Notes: a model not told the origin generated them from the sequence alone. Shown: positions 34,660 through 43,361, counted from the first letter of the stretch. The stretch is DNA of 64,000 nt from RH-chloro-G1 sp003670575 (GCA_947499615.1 CANMOP010000008.1:19740-83739), one strand, 5' to 3'. A program made the numbers and translations.

Positions 34660-35181
34660 ATGCCACGCATCCCGCGCGCGATCATCGACGAAATGGTGGC
34701 GCATGCCCGCGCCGACTTGCCAAACGAGGCGTGCGGCATCGTGCATGCTCGCGAAGGCGTGCCGGTGGCGTCGTATCGCGTGAAGAACGCGGCGGCCAGC
34801 CCGTACCGCTACCTGATGGATCCGATGCAGCAGTATCGACTGGAGACGCAGCGCGACGAGAGCGGCGAGACGCTGTTCGCGATCTACCATTCACACGTTG
34901 CGTCGGAGGGGCGGCCGTCGCAGACGGATCGTCGGCAGGCGTTCTTTCCGCCCGCGCAGGACGACAACGACTTTGACCGCGACCCGGCATATCCCGGCAC
35001 CTGGTACATCCTCGTCTCGCTCGCGGAAGAGCCGCCCACGGTGCGCGCGTTCCAGGTGAGCCGTGGTGGGATCGTCGACGAGGAACCGATCGAGACGGCC
35101 ACGCTGCTGTCGGTGCTGGCGGCAGCGGCATCGCTGGTGTACCGCTGGGTGCGAGCGCGCTGGCCGTGGCTGTTCTGGTGA
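34660..35181 (+). CDS. mec: JAMM metalloprotease releasing cysteine from CysO (Mec-like)
   Basis: Mec cleaves CysO-cysteine, freeing cysteine and regenerating the carrier. The 173-residue protein has the full zinc site: Glu23 (NEACGIV), His77-x-His79 (AIYHSHVASEG) and Asp90, matching the JAMM spacing HxH-x10-D. It is about 30 residues longer than mycobacterial Mec: the C-terminus is a hydrophobic, Trp-rich helix (LLSVLAAAASLVYRWV) that could lie on or in the membrane. It could also process the ThiS-MoeB fusion after its internal Gly-Gly; that is inference. Confidence 0.9.
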   Translation: MPRIPRAIIDEMVAHARADLPNEACGIVHAREGVPVASYRVKNAAASPYRYLMDPMQQYRLETQRDESGETLFAIYHSHVASEGRPSQTDRRQAFFPPAQDDNDFDRDPAYPGTWYILVSLAEEPPTVRAFQVSRGGIVDEEPIETATLLSVLAAAASLVYRWVRARWPWLFW

Positions 35182-35208
35182 GCGACACTCGGACAATCCA
35201 CACCCCAA

Positions 35209-35300
35209 CCCTCCCCCGTGAAGGGGGAGGGAGCAGGAACGATGATCCGATCCTCGCTCCCCTCGCCACGTCTGCGGGGAGAGGGGCCGGGGGTGAGGGC
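35209..35300. repeat. REP-like intergenic repeat
   Basis: Between mec and folP lies a 9-bp hairpin CCCTCCCCC/GGGGGAGGG (35209-35217 with 35223-35231), followed by a second C-rich/G-rich arm ending in GGGGAGAGGGGCCGGGGGTGAGG. Read on the minus strand it encodes the recognisable shadow peptide PHPRPLSP, a hallmark of dispersed repeats seen between genes in many bacterial genomes. It may also act as a terminator for the cysteine operon. Confidence 0.6.
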
Positions 35301-35308
35301 TCCGGCCG

Positions 35309-36685
35309 ATGATGCCGCTGCGCATCGGTGGTCGGATGTTCATGTGGGGCGCGAGCACCTACGTGATGGGCATCGTGAACGCGACGCCGGACTCCTTCTC
35401 CGGCGACGGCGTGCTCGATCTCGCAGCCGCTCCCGACGCTGTGGCGGAACGAGCGGCCGAGCAGGCGCGGCGCATGGTGGCGGACGGCGCGGACCTCATC
35501 GACATCGGCGCGGAGTCGACACGGCCCGGCGGCGCGGAAGTGGCCGCGGACGCCGAGTGGGCGAGGCTGGAGCCGGTGCTACGCGCGATTCGTGCGGCGG
35601 TCGCCGTTCCCATCACCGTGGACACCTCGAAGGCAGCGGTGGCCGAGCGCGCGTTCGAAGCTGGCGCAGACGCGCTGAATGACGTGCACGGACTGCGGAG
35701 CGATCCGCAGATGGCCGCGCTGCTCGCGCGCAGCGGTCGGCCTGCCGTGCTCATGCACAACCAGCGAGGCCGCCCGCGCTCCGCCGACGTGATCGCCGAT
35801 GTGCGCGCCGGCCTGACGGAGAGCATCCGCGTTGCGAGTCTGGTCGGCGTCGACGTGTCGCGGCTGATCCTCGACCCAGGGTTCGGCTTCGGGTGGGAGG
35901 TCGCGGAAAACCTCGAGTTGTTGCGCGGGCTCGGGGAGCTACGTGCGCTTGGGCACCCGCTGCTGCTGGGCACGTCCCGCAAGTCGACGATCGGTGCGGT
36001 GCTCGGCGGGCCGGAGGGCGCGCGCCCAGAGGACGACCGGCTCTGGGGCACCGCCGCGACCATGGCGTATGCCGTCGGCGCGGGCGTCGACCTTGTGCGC
36101 GTGCACGATGTGCGGGCGATGGCCGAGGTGGTGCGGGTGGCGGACGCCGCTGCGCGCGGCTGGCCGCCTCGGGAGCGGCGGGTCTGGCTCGCACTCGGCG
36201 GGAACCTCGGCGACCGCGTGGCGCGGCTGCGGGAGGCGCTAGACGGACTGCTGGCGGGCGGCGTGGGGATCGACCTCGTCTCGTCCATCTACGAAACGCC
36301 GCCGTGGGGCGTCGAGGATCAGCCGCGCTTCGCGAACATCGCGGTCGCGGGCCACTCGATGCTCGGTGCGCGCGAGCTACTGGTGCTCGCGAAGCGTATC
36401 GAGGCTTCGGCGGGTCGCGATTTCACCGCTGCCCGCAACAGCGCGCGCCCGATCGATGTCGACATCCTCGCGATCGAGGGTGAAGTCCTCGACGAACCGG
36501 ACCTGCAGGTGCCGCACGCCGCGTTGCATGAGCGCGCGTTCGTGCTCGTCCCGCTCGTCGAGGTCGCGCCGGACTGGCGCCACCCGCGCCTGCGTCGCAC
36601 CGCGCGCGAACTGCTGGCCGACGTCGATGCGGGCGGCATCGAGGTGATCGCGGCGCCGGGGTGGTGGTCGCCGCCGGTCGGTTAG
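35309..36685 (+). CDS. folPK: Dihydropteroate synthase - hydroxymethyldihydropterin pyrophosphokinase fusion
   Basis: A 458-residue fusion of two consecutive folate enzymes. Residues about 12-285 are FolP: MGIVNATPDSFSGDG, DIGAESTRPGG, LDPGFGFG and GTSRKS. Residues about 290-450 are FolK: LALGGNLGDRVARL, SSIYETPPWG and RPIDVDILAIEG. Most bacteria have separate genes; when fused the usual order is FolK-FolP, so FolP first is less common. The start at ATG 35309 is followed by in-frame ATGs at 35312 and 35336, the latter nearer the conserved core. Confidence 0.93.
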   Translation: MMPLRIGGRMFMWGASTYVMGIVNATPDSFSGDGVLDLAAAPDAVAERAAEQARRMVADGADLIDIGAESTRPGGAEVAADAEWARLEPVLRAIRAAVAVPITVDTSKAAVAERAFEAGADALNDVHGLRSDPQMAALLARSGRPAVLMHNQRGRPRSADVIADVRAGLTESIRVASLVGVDVSRLILDPGFGFGWEVAENLELLRGLGELRALGHPLLLGTSRKSTIGAVLGGPEGARPEDDRLWGTAATMAYAVGAGVDLVRVHDVRAMAEVVRVADAAARGWPPRERRVWLALGGNLGDRVARLREALDGLLAGGVGIDLVSSIYETPPWGVEDQPRFANIAVAGHSMLGARELLVLAKRIEASAGRDFTAARNSARPIDVDILAIEGEVLDEPDLQVPHAALHERAFVLVPLVEVAPDWRHPRLRRTARELLADVDAGGIEVIAAPGWWSPPVG

Positions 36686-36701
36686 GCCAGTGCGCGGGAC
36701 G

Positions 36702-36908
36702 CTACGACTCGTCCTCGTCCCACTTCGTGGCGGAGAGCGTCCACCCGACCCAGAATGCGACGCCCGAGAGCGCGACGAGCCCTCCGAGGATCGGGAGCGC
36801 GAGCGCGGCGTACGAGCGCTTCGAGATGCCGATGAGGAATAGCAGCAGTTGGATGACGGAGAACGCCATCAGTGCCTGGCCGGCCTGACGGGATTGCTCC
36901 GGGTTCAC
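36702..36908 (-). CDS. Small two-helix membrane protein
   Basis: A 68-residue protein with two hydrophobic segments (FSVIQLLLFLIGI and ALALPILGGLVALSGVAFWVGW) and an acidic C-terminus. Its GTG start overlaps the stop of the Trm112-like gene (GTGA), so the two are translationally coupled. I do not recognise a family. Confidence 0.75.
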   Translation of the reverse strand: MNPEQSRQAGQALMAFSVIQLLLFLIGISKRSYAALALPILGGLVALSGVAFWVGWTLSATKWDEDES

Positions 36909-37132
36909 CCGTGTCCGCCGACGCCGCCGCTGTTGCCATCAGCGGCCATCGCCTCGCGTAATGCGGGCGGGAGCAGGTTCGGGATGCCGTCTTCGATCGG
37001 GTACCGCTCGTTGCACGCCTCGCAGCGGAGCTCGCCGGTGAGCACCTCGTCCGCCTCGACGGCGGCGATGGTGAGCACGAGCGGGCCCTTGCAGAGCGGG
37101 CAGGCGAGGATGTCCATCAGGTCCTGGCGCAT
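36905..37132 (-). CDS. Trm112-family zinc-ribbon protein
   Basis: A 75-residue protein of the Trm112/YcaR family: MDILACPLCKGPL near the N-terminus, CEACNERYPIEDGIPNLLP in the middle. Four cysteines in two CxxC pairs bind zinc. Eukaryotic and archaeal Trm112 activates methyltransferases; bacterial homologues are little studied but are also linked to methyltransferases. ATG 37132 starts at the conserved MRQDLMDILACP segment. It is coupled to the small membrane protein downstream. Confidence 0.9.
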   Translation of the reverse strand: MRQDLMDILACPLCKGPLVLTIAAVEADEVLTGELRCEACNERYPIEDGIPNLLPPALREAMAADGNSGGVGGHG

Positions 37133-37203
37133 GGGTGCCTCCGATCGGCGATGATAGAGAGGCGGGAATCGCCCGCGCAAACCACGCCCGCGAAAGGCCC
37201 GCC

Positions 37204-37893
37204 ATGCCCACCGACCAAGTGGTCGATCGCATCCCGCTGCATCGGTCCGTCGCCGTGGTCACGGAAGACACGATCACGGTTGGCCCGGGGCGCGCGCAAC
37301 TCGTCGGGGCGGTCATCGAACTGGCCATCGCCGCTCTGGCGGTGGCGGCGATCGTCTTCCTGTTCGACTGGCTGCCGCTGGCGGTGTTGATGGTGCTGCT
37401 GCTAGTGGCGCTCTTCCTGGGGCCGGTGGGCATCCTGGGGCTGGTGTACGGGGCGATGGGCGCGAGCTTTGTCATGGAGCGAGCCAAGGGCAGCGCCAGG
37501 TGGCAGCAAGGCTTCCTCGGGCTCGGCATCGGCACCGTGGACGGCGTCGGGTTTGGCGATGTCGCGCGGCTCGAGGTGACTGGCGACTTTGAGCGCGAAC
37601 TGACCGACGGCGACCGCCAGGACGTGGTGCATTGGGAGATCCGGCTGGTAAAGGCCAATGGGCGCGTACTGAACATCGGTGTCGTGGTGGCGGCGCGACC
37701 GCTGGCCGCGATCGGTCTGGAGCGCGCCAACCGGCTGTGCGAGGCGGTCGCCGCCATGGCGGGTGTGGAGGCGCGCGCCGCGGTGCTTCCGCTCGACGCG
37801 CCGGAGGCCACCGCCGAGTCTGCCGTGGCGCCGGCACCCGCTCGGTCGCGGCGGCGGTACCGCCGGGTACCCGGGTCGAGCGAGGCGGAGTGA
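37204..37893 (+). CDS. Membrane protein of unknown function
   Basis: A 229-residue protein with a cytoplasmic N-terminus, two or three close hydrophobic segments (LVGAVIELAIAALAVAAIVF, AVLMVLLLVALFLGPVGIL), then a soluble region (about 100-200) that could be a PH-like beta domain (FGDVARLEVTGDFE, DVVHWEIRLVKANGRVLNIGVV), and an Arg-rich tail. ATG 37204 follows CGAAAGGCCCGCC. No family is recognised. Confidence 0.7.
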   Translation: MPTDQVVDRIPLHRSVAVVTEDTITVGPGRAQLVGAVIELAIAALAVAAIVFLFDWLPLAVLMVLLLVALFLGPVGILGLVYGAMGASFVMERAKGSARWQQGFLGLGIGTVDGVGFGDVARLEVTGDFERELTDGDRQDVVHWEIRLVKANGRVLNIGVVVAARPLAAIGLERANRLCEAVAAMAGVEARAAVLPLDAPEATAESAVAPAPARSRRRYRRVPGSSEAE

Positions 37894-37966
37894 GTCCCAT
37901 TCGGGGTCGCGAGCATGGTTGGTGGCCATCGGTCGCGGCGGTGGTACACTGCCGATTGCACACTAG

Positions 37967-39490
37967 ATGTTGGGCTATCTCTGTTTGGGGGGCGATCGAG
38001 TGATCCCCAGCCTGCGCGAAAAGTGCGGGGTCTTCGGCGTTTTCGCGCCAGGCGAAGACGTAGCTCGGCTTACCTTCTTTGGTCTTCATGCACTGCAGCA
38101 TCGCGGACAGGAATCGGCGGGGATCGCCGCCACTGACGGCGAGCGGATTTCCGTATTCGCACGCATGGGCCTGGTGGCGCAGGCGTTCGATGAGGAGTCG
38201 CTGGAGGGCCTGACCGGCATCGCCGCGATCGGCCACACGCGCTACTCGACCACCGGCTCCAGCGTCGAGTGCAATATCCAGCCACTGCTGGTCACTGACG
38301 GCGCCGACCACCTCCCTATGATCGATGGCCATCCGCGGCAGTTGGCGCTGGCGCACAACGGCAACATCGTCAACGCGGACACGCTGCGCGCCGACCTCGA
38401 GTCGCAGGGCATCGTCTTTGAAACCACCACCGACTCCGAGGTGATCGCACAGTTGATCGCGACCGCGCCGGGCCTGGACTGGGATCAGCGGTTCGCCGCG
38501 ATGATGCGCCGCGCGAACGGCGCATACTCGCTCACCGTGCTCACTCGTGACGCGTTGTTCGGTGTGCGTGACCCGAACGGGGTGCGCCCGCTCTGCATCG
38601 GGCAACTCGATGGCGGGTACGTCATCGCTTCCGAGACCTGTGCGTTGGACCACCTGGGCGCCACGTTCCTGCGCGAGGTGGAGCCGGGCGAGGTAGTGCG
38701 CGTTGATGCCAGCGGCATCACCTCTTGGTTCCCGATCGGCCAGGAGCAGCAACGGCGGGCACTCTGCCTGCTGGAGTACATCTACTTCGCGCGGCCGGAC
38801 TCCCGGATGCGCGGTGAGTTGCTGTACGAGGCGCGCATGCGCATGGGTGCAGCACTCTCCCGGGAGCATCCCGTGGACGCGGATATCGTCATCGGCATCC
38901 CGGACTCGGCCACCGCCGCCGCCATCGGGTACGCGCAGGCCTCCGGCATCCCGTATGTCGAGGCACTGGTCAAGAATCGTTACGTGGGGCGCACCTTCAT
39001 CCAGCCCGATCAGCGGCTGCGCGACCGTGGCGTACAGCTGAAGTTCAATCCGCTGCCGGAGATGCTCCGCGGTCGCCGCGTGGTGGTCGTGGACGACACG
39101 ATCGTGCGCGGCACCACGACGCCACGGGTGGTGGCGATGCTGCGCAAGGCCGGGGCGCGCGAGATCCACATGCGCATCACCTCGCCGCCGATCCAGCACC
39201 CATGCTTCTACGGGGTGGACATGGCGACGCGAGGCGAGCTGATCGCTGCCCAGCGGGAGATCGAGGCGATCCGGCTACACATCGGCGCGGACAGCCTCGG
39301 CTACCTCTCGCTGGCCGCCACTGCCGCGGCCACCTCCCAGCCGGAGGAGCATCTGTGCACGGCGTGCTTCAGCGGCAACTACCCGCGCGAGGTGCCGCTG
39401 CAGCTGGACAAGTTCGCGCTGGAGATTCCGGCGCTCCCAGTGGCAGTGCGCGATGGCGGCCAGGTGGAGCCGCTACCGCTCGCGCGCTAG
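37967..39490 (+). CDS. purF: Amidophosphoribosyltransferase
   Basis: PurF commits PRPP to purine synthesis. The protein has an Ntn-type glutaminase domain with the nucleophile Cys20 (KCGVFGV) exposed by removal of a propeptide, and a PRTase domain with VVVVDDTIVRGTT. Cysteines in RALCLLEYIYF, HPCFYG and CTACFSGNYP match the [4Fe-4S] ligands of the Bacillus-type enzyme. The start could be ATG 37967 (19-residue propeptide) or GTG 38000 (8 residues, GGGGGGCG upstream). It begins a purF-purM-purH run. Confidence 0.96.
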   Translation: MLGYLCLGGDRVIPSLREKCGVFGVFAPGEDVARLTFFGLHALQHRGQESAGIAATDGERISVFARMGLVAQAFDEESLEGLTGIAAIGHTRYSTTGSSVECNIQPLLVTDGADHLPMIDGHPRQLALAHNGNIVNADTLRADLESQGIVFETTTDSEVIAQLIATAPGLDWDQRFAAMMRRANGAYSLTVLTRDALFGVRDPNGVRPLCIGQLDGGYVIASETCALDHLGATFLREVEPGEVVRVDASGITSWFPIGQEQQRRALCLLEYIYFARPDSRMRGELLYEARMRMGAALSREHPVDADIVIGIPDSATAAAIGYAQASGIPYVEALVKNRYVGRTFIQPDQRLRDRGVQLKFNPLPEMLRGRRVVVVDDTIVRGTTTPRVVAMLRKAGAREIHMRITSPPIQHPCFYGVDMATRGELIAAQREIEAIRLHIGADSLGYLSLAATAAATSQPEEHLCTACFSGNYPREVPLQLDKFALEIPALPVAVRDGGQVEPLPLAR

Positions 39491-39599
39491 GGCCGGTACG
39501 CTGCTGGCTGCGGCGCGCGGCAGCCTCCCCACTTCGCCTCGCCCCCGGGACAGACCTGATGAGAACGTCCATGACCACGCGCATGAGGACGGTCGCGCT

Positions 39600-40673
39600 A
39601 TGACCGCGACCTCCGATCGCCCAGAGGACCGTCCGCTTCGCTACTCGGACGCCGGTGTCGACATCGACGCCGCCGAGGCGACCGTGCTGCGCTACCGCGA
39701 GATCGGGCGCCGCACGAATCGTCCGGAGGTGATGGGCGGTGTCGGGCCGTTCGCGGGGCTGTTCCGGCTAGGCGCGTTTCGCGACCCGGTGATCGTCAGC
39801 AGCACGGACGGCGTGGGCACCAAGCTGCGCATCGCGATCGCGTGTGGGCGTTACGACACCATTGGCCAGGACCTGGTCAACCACTGCGTGAACGACATCC
39901 TCACCACCGGCGCCGAGCCGCTGTTCTTCCTCGACTACCTCGCGTCCACAGACCTGACCCAGGAGCGGCGCGTTGAGGTGGTGGGAGGCATGGGGCAGGC
40001 CTGTGTGGAGAACCACACGGCGCTGATCGGCGGGGAGACCGCTGACATGCCCGACATGTACGAGTCGGGCGACTTCGATATCGCGGGCTTCATCGTTGGT
40101 GTGGTGGAGCGCGATGCCGTGATCGATGGCTCGCGCATCGCGCCCGGCGACGTGCTGCTGGCTCTGCCGTCGAGCGGCCTGCACACCAACGGCTACTCGC
40201 TCGTGCGCGAAGCGTTTGGTGTCGGCAAGGGCAACGACGAGCTCGATCGCGAAGTGCTCGAGCGTAGGTACGAAGAGCTGGGCGGAACGCTCGGCGATGC
40301 GCTGCTCGCGGTGCACCGCTCCTACCTCGACGTGCTGCGCCCGGTGCTGCCACAGCTGCACGGCTGGGCACACATCACCGGTGGCGGCATCCCCGGCAAC
40401 CTCCCGCGCATCTTCCGCGATGAGATCGCCGCGACCATCGATGCCGATTCATGGCAGGTGCCCGCGCTGTTCCGGCTGATTCAGCGCGCGGGCAACGTGG
40501 AGGATGCGGAGATGTTCCGCACATTCAACATGGGCGTCGGCGCGATCCTTGCGGTGGCGAGCGACGAGGCGGATGCGGTGCTGGCGGCGATTCCGGACGC
40601 GTGGCGCATCGGCGAGATCGTCGCGCGCGGCGCAGGCGAGTCGGCCGTGCGCGGCCTGCCCGGCAGCGAGTAG
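39600..40673 (+). CDS. purM: Phosphoribosylformylglycinamidine cyclo-ligase
   Basis: PurM closes the imidazole ring to AIR using ATP. The 357-residue protein has the family's SSTDGVGTKL, NHCVNDILTTGAEPLFFLDY, GGETADMPDMY and TGGGIPGNLPRI motifs. ATG 39600 has GAGGA at about ten bases and starts close to the conserved YSDAGVDIDA. It is encoded 109 bases after purF and 16 bases before purH. Confidence 0.97.
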   Translation: MTATSDRPEDRPLRYSDAGVDIDAAEATVLRYREIGRRTNRPEVMGGVGPFAGLFRLGAFRDPVIVSSTDGVGTKLRIAIACGRYDTIGQDLVNHCVNDILTTGAEPLFFLDYLASTDLTQERRVEVVGGMGQACVENHTALIGGETADMPDMYESGDFDIAGFIVGVVERDAVIDGSRIAPGDVLLALPSSGLHTNGYSLVREAFGVGKGNDELDREVLERRYEELGGTLGDALLAVHRSYLDVLRPVLPQLHGWAHITGGGIPGNLPRIFRDEIAATIDADSWQVPALFRLIQRAGNVEDAEMFRTFNMGVGAILAVASDEADAVLAAIPDAWRIGEIVARGAGESAVRGLPGSE

Positions 40674-40689
40674 GACGAGGGAGACCACG

Positions 40690-42267
40690 ATGCGCGCAAT
40701 CCTGAGCGTGTACGACAAGACCGGGCTGGTGGAGTTCGCGCGCGGACTGCATGACCTCGGCTGGGAGTTGTTCTCCACCGGTGGGACGCACGCCGCGATC
40801 CACGGCGCCGGCCTCCCGGTCGGCACTGTCGCCGAACTCACCGGGCACCCGGAGATCCTCGGCGGGCGAGTGAAGACGCTGCACCCGAAGGTGCACGGCG
40901 GGCTGCTGTTTCGTCGTGGCCACGCGGAGGACGCTGCCGAGATCGCGCAGCACGGCATCGAGCCGCTGGACATGGTGGTGGGCAACCTCTACCCGTTCGT
41001 GCAGGCCGTGACGCGCGGGGAGCCGACGCTGCCCGAGGCGTTGGAGGAGATCGACATCGGCGGGCCGACGATGATCCGCGCGGCCGCCAAGAACCACCCC
41101 TGGGTGATCCCCGTCGTCGACCCGGCGGACTACCCCGCGGTACTTGAGGGGTTGCGCGCTGGTGGCCTGGACGCTGCACAGCGTCGGGCGCTGGCGGCGA
41201 AGGCTTTCCAGCACGTCGCGCACTACGACACGGCGATCGCCGAGTACTTGCGCACCGAGGATGAGTTGTTCCCGGAGCAGTTGAGCGTCGGCCTGACTCG
41301 CATTGGCGATGAGTTGCGTTACGGCGAGAACCCGCATCAGCGCGCCGCGTTCTACTCGCTCGATTCCGTGCGCACGCCGGTGGAGGGCATCGGCGAGTAC
41401 ACGCAGCACCACGGCAAGCCGATGTCCCTGACGAACTTCCTGGACACCGATGCCGCGTACAACCTGGTCGCGGACTGCGAGCAGCCGGCGGTCGCGATCA
41501 TCAAGCACACCAACCCGTGCTGCTTCGCGACCGGCGGTGCGTCGAATGGCGGGGACTCGCTCGCGGTGCTTTACGAGCGCGCGCTGACGCAGGGCGACGC
41601 GATCTCGGCGTACGGCGGCATCGTCGCGTGCAACCGACCGCTGGACATGGCGCTGGCGACGGCGCTGCGCGACCTCCTGAGCCCGGTCGCTGGGGTACGC
41701 ATGTTCTTCGAGATTGTCATCGTGCCCGGGTTCGAGCCTGGTGCGCTGGAGCACCTACAGCGGAAGTCCGCGGACCTGCGCATCCTCAGCGCACCGCTCG
41801 GCGATCCGCGGCGGACGCGCCTCGACGTGCGAGGAGTACGCGGTGGTGTGCTCGTACAGACGGCTGACAGCACGGTAGAGACGGCCTTCGAGGCCACATC
41901 TGCCCGTCAGCCCACCCCGCAGGAACTGGCGGACCTGCGCGTCGCCTGGGCGGTGTGCCGCCATGTGAAGTCCAACGCGATCACCCTCGTGAAGGATGGC
42001 GTGCTGGTCGGGATGGGGGCGGGCCAGCCCAACCGCGTGGAGAGCGCGCGGCTCGCCGTCGCGGCGGCTGGAGCGGCCGCGCGAGGCGCCGTGCTGGCCT
42101 CCGATGCCTTCTTCCCGTTCCCGGACTCACTGGAGGTCGCAGCGGCCGCCGGCGTGACGGCAGCCGTGCATCCCGGTGGGTCGATGCGCGACGGCGATTC
42201 GGTGGCGGTCGCGGACGCGAATGGCATGGCACTGGTGACCAGCGGGGTGCGGCACTTCCGGCACTAG
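40690..42267 (+). CDS. purH: Bifunctional AICAR transformylase/IMP cyclohydrolase
   Basis: PurH performs the last two steps to IMP. The N-terminal MGS-like cyclohydrolase domain has FSTGGTHAAI and KTLHPKVHGG; the C-terminal transformylase has RYGENPHQRA, IIKHTNPCC with the catalytic Lys-His, and SDAFFPFPDS. The 525-residue length is standard. ATG 40690 follows GAGGGAGACCAC. It ends the purF-purM-purH group. Confidence 0.97.
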   Translation: MRAILSVYDKTGLVEFARGLHDLGWELFSTGGTHAAIHGAGLPVGTVAELTGHPEILGGRVKTLHPKVHGGLLFRRGHAEDAAEIAQHGIEPLDMVVGNLYPFVQAVTRGEPTLPEALEEIDIGGPTMIRAAAKNHPWVIPVVDPADYPAVLEGLRAGGLDAAQRRALAAKAFQHVAHYDTAIAEYLRTEDELFPEQLSVGLTRIGDELRYGENPHQRAAFYSLDSVRTPVEGIGEYTQHHGKPMSLTNFLDTDAAYNLVADCEQPAVAIIKHTNPCCFATGGASNGGDSLAVLYERALTQGDAISAYGGIVACNRPLDMALATALRDLLSPVAGVRMFFEIVIVPGFEPGALEHLQRKSADLRILSAPLGDPRRTRLDVRGVRGGVLVQTADSTVETAFEATSARQPTPQELADLRVAWAVCRHVKSNAITLVKDGVLVGMGAGQPNRVESARLAVAAAGAAARGAVLASDAFFPFPDSLEVAAAAGVTAAVHPGGSMRDGDSVAVADANGMALVTSGVRHFRH

Positions 42268-42331
42268 TCCGCCGCCGCGACGTTGGCGTGGCGGCTACGA
42301 GCCTCGTGCATTCCGATGGTGGCGAGGCGTG

Positions 42332-42360
42332 CGGACACCGAGCGTGAAGCGCGGTACTAT
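42332..42360 (+). promoter_or_regulatory. Promoter for a leaderless glycosyltransferase mRNA
   Basis: CGGACA (42332-42337) and TACTAT (42355-42360) are 17 bases apart, matching the sigma-70 consensus at 4 and 5 of 6 positions. The GTG start of the glycosyltransferase is at 42367, only six bases after the -10 box, and no Shine-Dalgarno intervenes. Confidence 0.6.
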
Positions 42361-42366
42361 GCGCCC

Positions 42367-43119
42367 GTGGCAACCGTCGACCTCGTCATCCCGGTGTACA
42401 ACGAAGAGCACGTGCTGGCCGACTCGGTCGCCAAGGTGCTCGCGTGGGCTGACCGTCATCCGGAGCACCAGTGGCGCGTGGTGTTGGCGAACAACGCCTC
42501 CACCGATCGCACCCTTGAGGTCGCTCAACGCCTGGAGGCGGAGCATCCCGGCCGTGTAGCCGTGCTCCACCTCCCTGTGAAGGGCCGCGGCATCGCGCTG
42601 CGAACGGCCTGGCTGACTTCGGCGGCGGACGTCTCCGCGTACATGGACGTTGACCTCTCGACTGACATCGAGCACATCCCAGAGCTCGTCAACCCGTTGG
42701 CCGCCAACGAGGCTGATCTGGCGTACGGCAGCCGACTCAGCGGCAAATCGCAGACGAAGCGCTCGTTCAAGCGAGAGTTCATCTCGCGCTCGTACGTGCT
42801 GATCCTGCGCCTGCTGGCCGGGCTGCGAGTCAGCGACGCGCAGTGCGGGTTCAAGGCGATCCGGCGCGATGCTGCTCTGGCGCTCGTGCCGTTGGTGGAG
42901 GACCCCCGCTGGTTCTGGGACTCGGAGCTGCTGCTCATCGCACAGCAGAACGGTTACCGCCTGCGGGAGGTGCCGGTGCGCTGGTTGGAGGATACGGACA
43001 CGCGTGTGCATATCTTCAGCACCGCGATGGAAGATTTGAAGGGTATCTGGCGCCTTCGACGTCACGGTATCCCGAAAGTACAACGAGGCGGATCCGGCGG
43101 GCCCAGCCCGATTTCTTGA
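42367..43119 (+). CDS. Family 2 glycosyltransferase (polyprenyl-phosphate sugar transferase type)
   Basis: A 250-residue GT2 protein: nucleotide-sugar fold DLVIPVYNEEHVLADS, NNASTDRT, the metal-binding DVDLSTD (DxD type), SRLSGKSQTKRSFKREFISR and CGFKAIRR. The pattern resembles dolichyl-phosphate glucosyl/mannosyltransferases, which load sugars on a membrane lipid; the C-terminus lacks obvious membrane helices. I chose GTG 42367, where homology begins and a promoter -10 box lies six bases upstream. Confidence 0.85.
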   Translation: MATVDLVIPVYNEEHVLADSVAKVLAWADRHPEHQWRVVLANNASTDRTLEVAQRLEAEHPGRVAVLHLPVKGRGIALRTAWLTSAADVSAYMDVDLSTDIEHIPELVNPLAANEADLAYGSRLSGKSQTKRSFKREFISRSYVLILRLLAGLRVSDAQCGFKAIRRDAALALVPLVEDPRWFWDSELLLIAQQNGYRLREVPVRWLEDTDTRVHIFSTAMEDLKGIWRLRRHGIPKVQRGGSGGPSPIS

Positions 43120-43200
43120 CGCTACATAGCCCGCTGGCTAGTATCCGTCGGGTTTGTGAAACAGTGCACGGCTCGTAAAGCCGCGCCGAGGGAGAGCGCC

Positions 43201-43308
43201 ATGATCTTTGGCGAAGTTGGCGAAACGCTCGAGTTGGTTGGCGTCGTTGTGACGATTTTTTCGTCATTGGCGCTGCTCGTGGTGCTCGGGAAGTTCTGGG
43301 AGGCCTAG
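43201..43308 (+). CDS. 35-residue single-helix membrane peptide before the bc complex
   Basis: ATG 43201 is preceded by GGGAGAGCG and opens a 36-codon frame encoding an N-terminal MIFGEVGETLE, one hydrophobic helix (VGVVVTIFSSLALLVVLG) and KFWEA at the end. It stops 53 bases before cytochrome b on the same strand. Tiny single-helix subunits are common in cytochrome bc/b6f and oxidase complexes, so this may be a missed subunit. Function is inferred from position and shape only. Confidence 0.6.
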   Translation: MIFGEVGETLELVGVVVTIFSSLALLVVLGKFWEA

Positions 43309-43361
43309 TCAAATGGCGAGCCAGGCAGAGACCGGCACGACTGTGAGCGAGGGGAACACCC

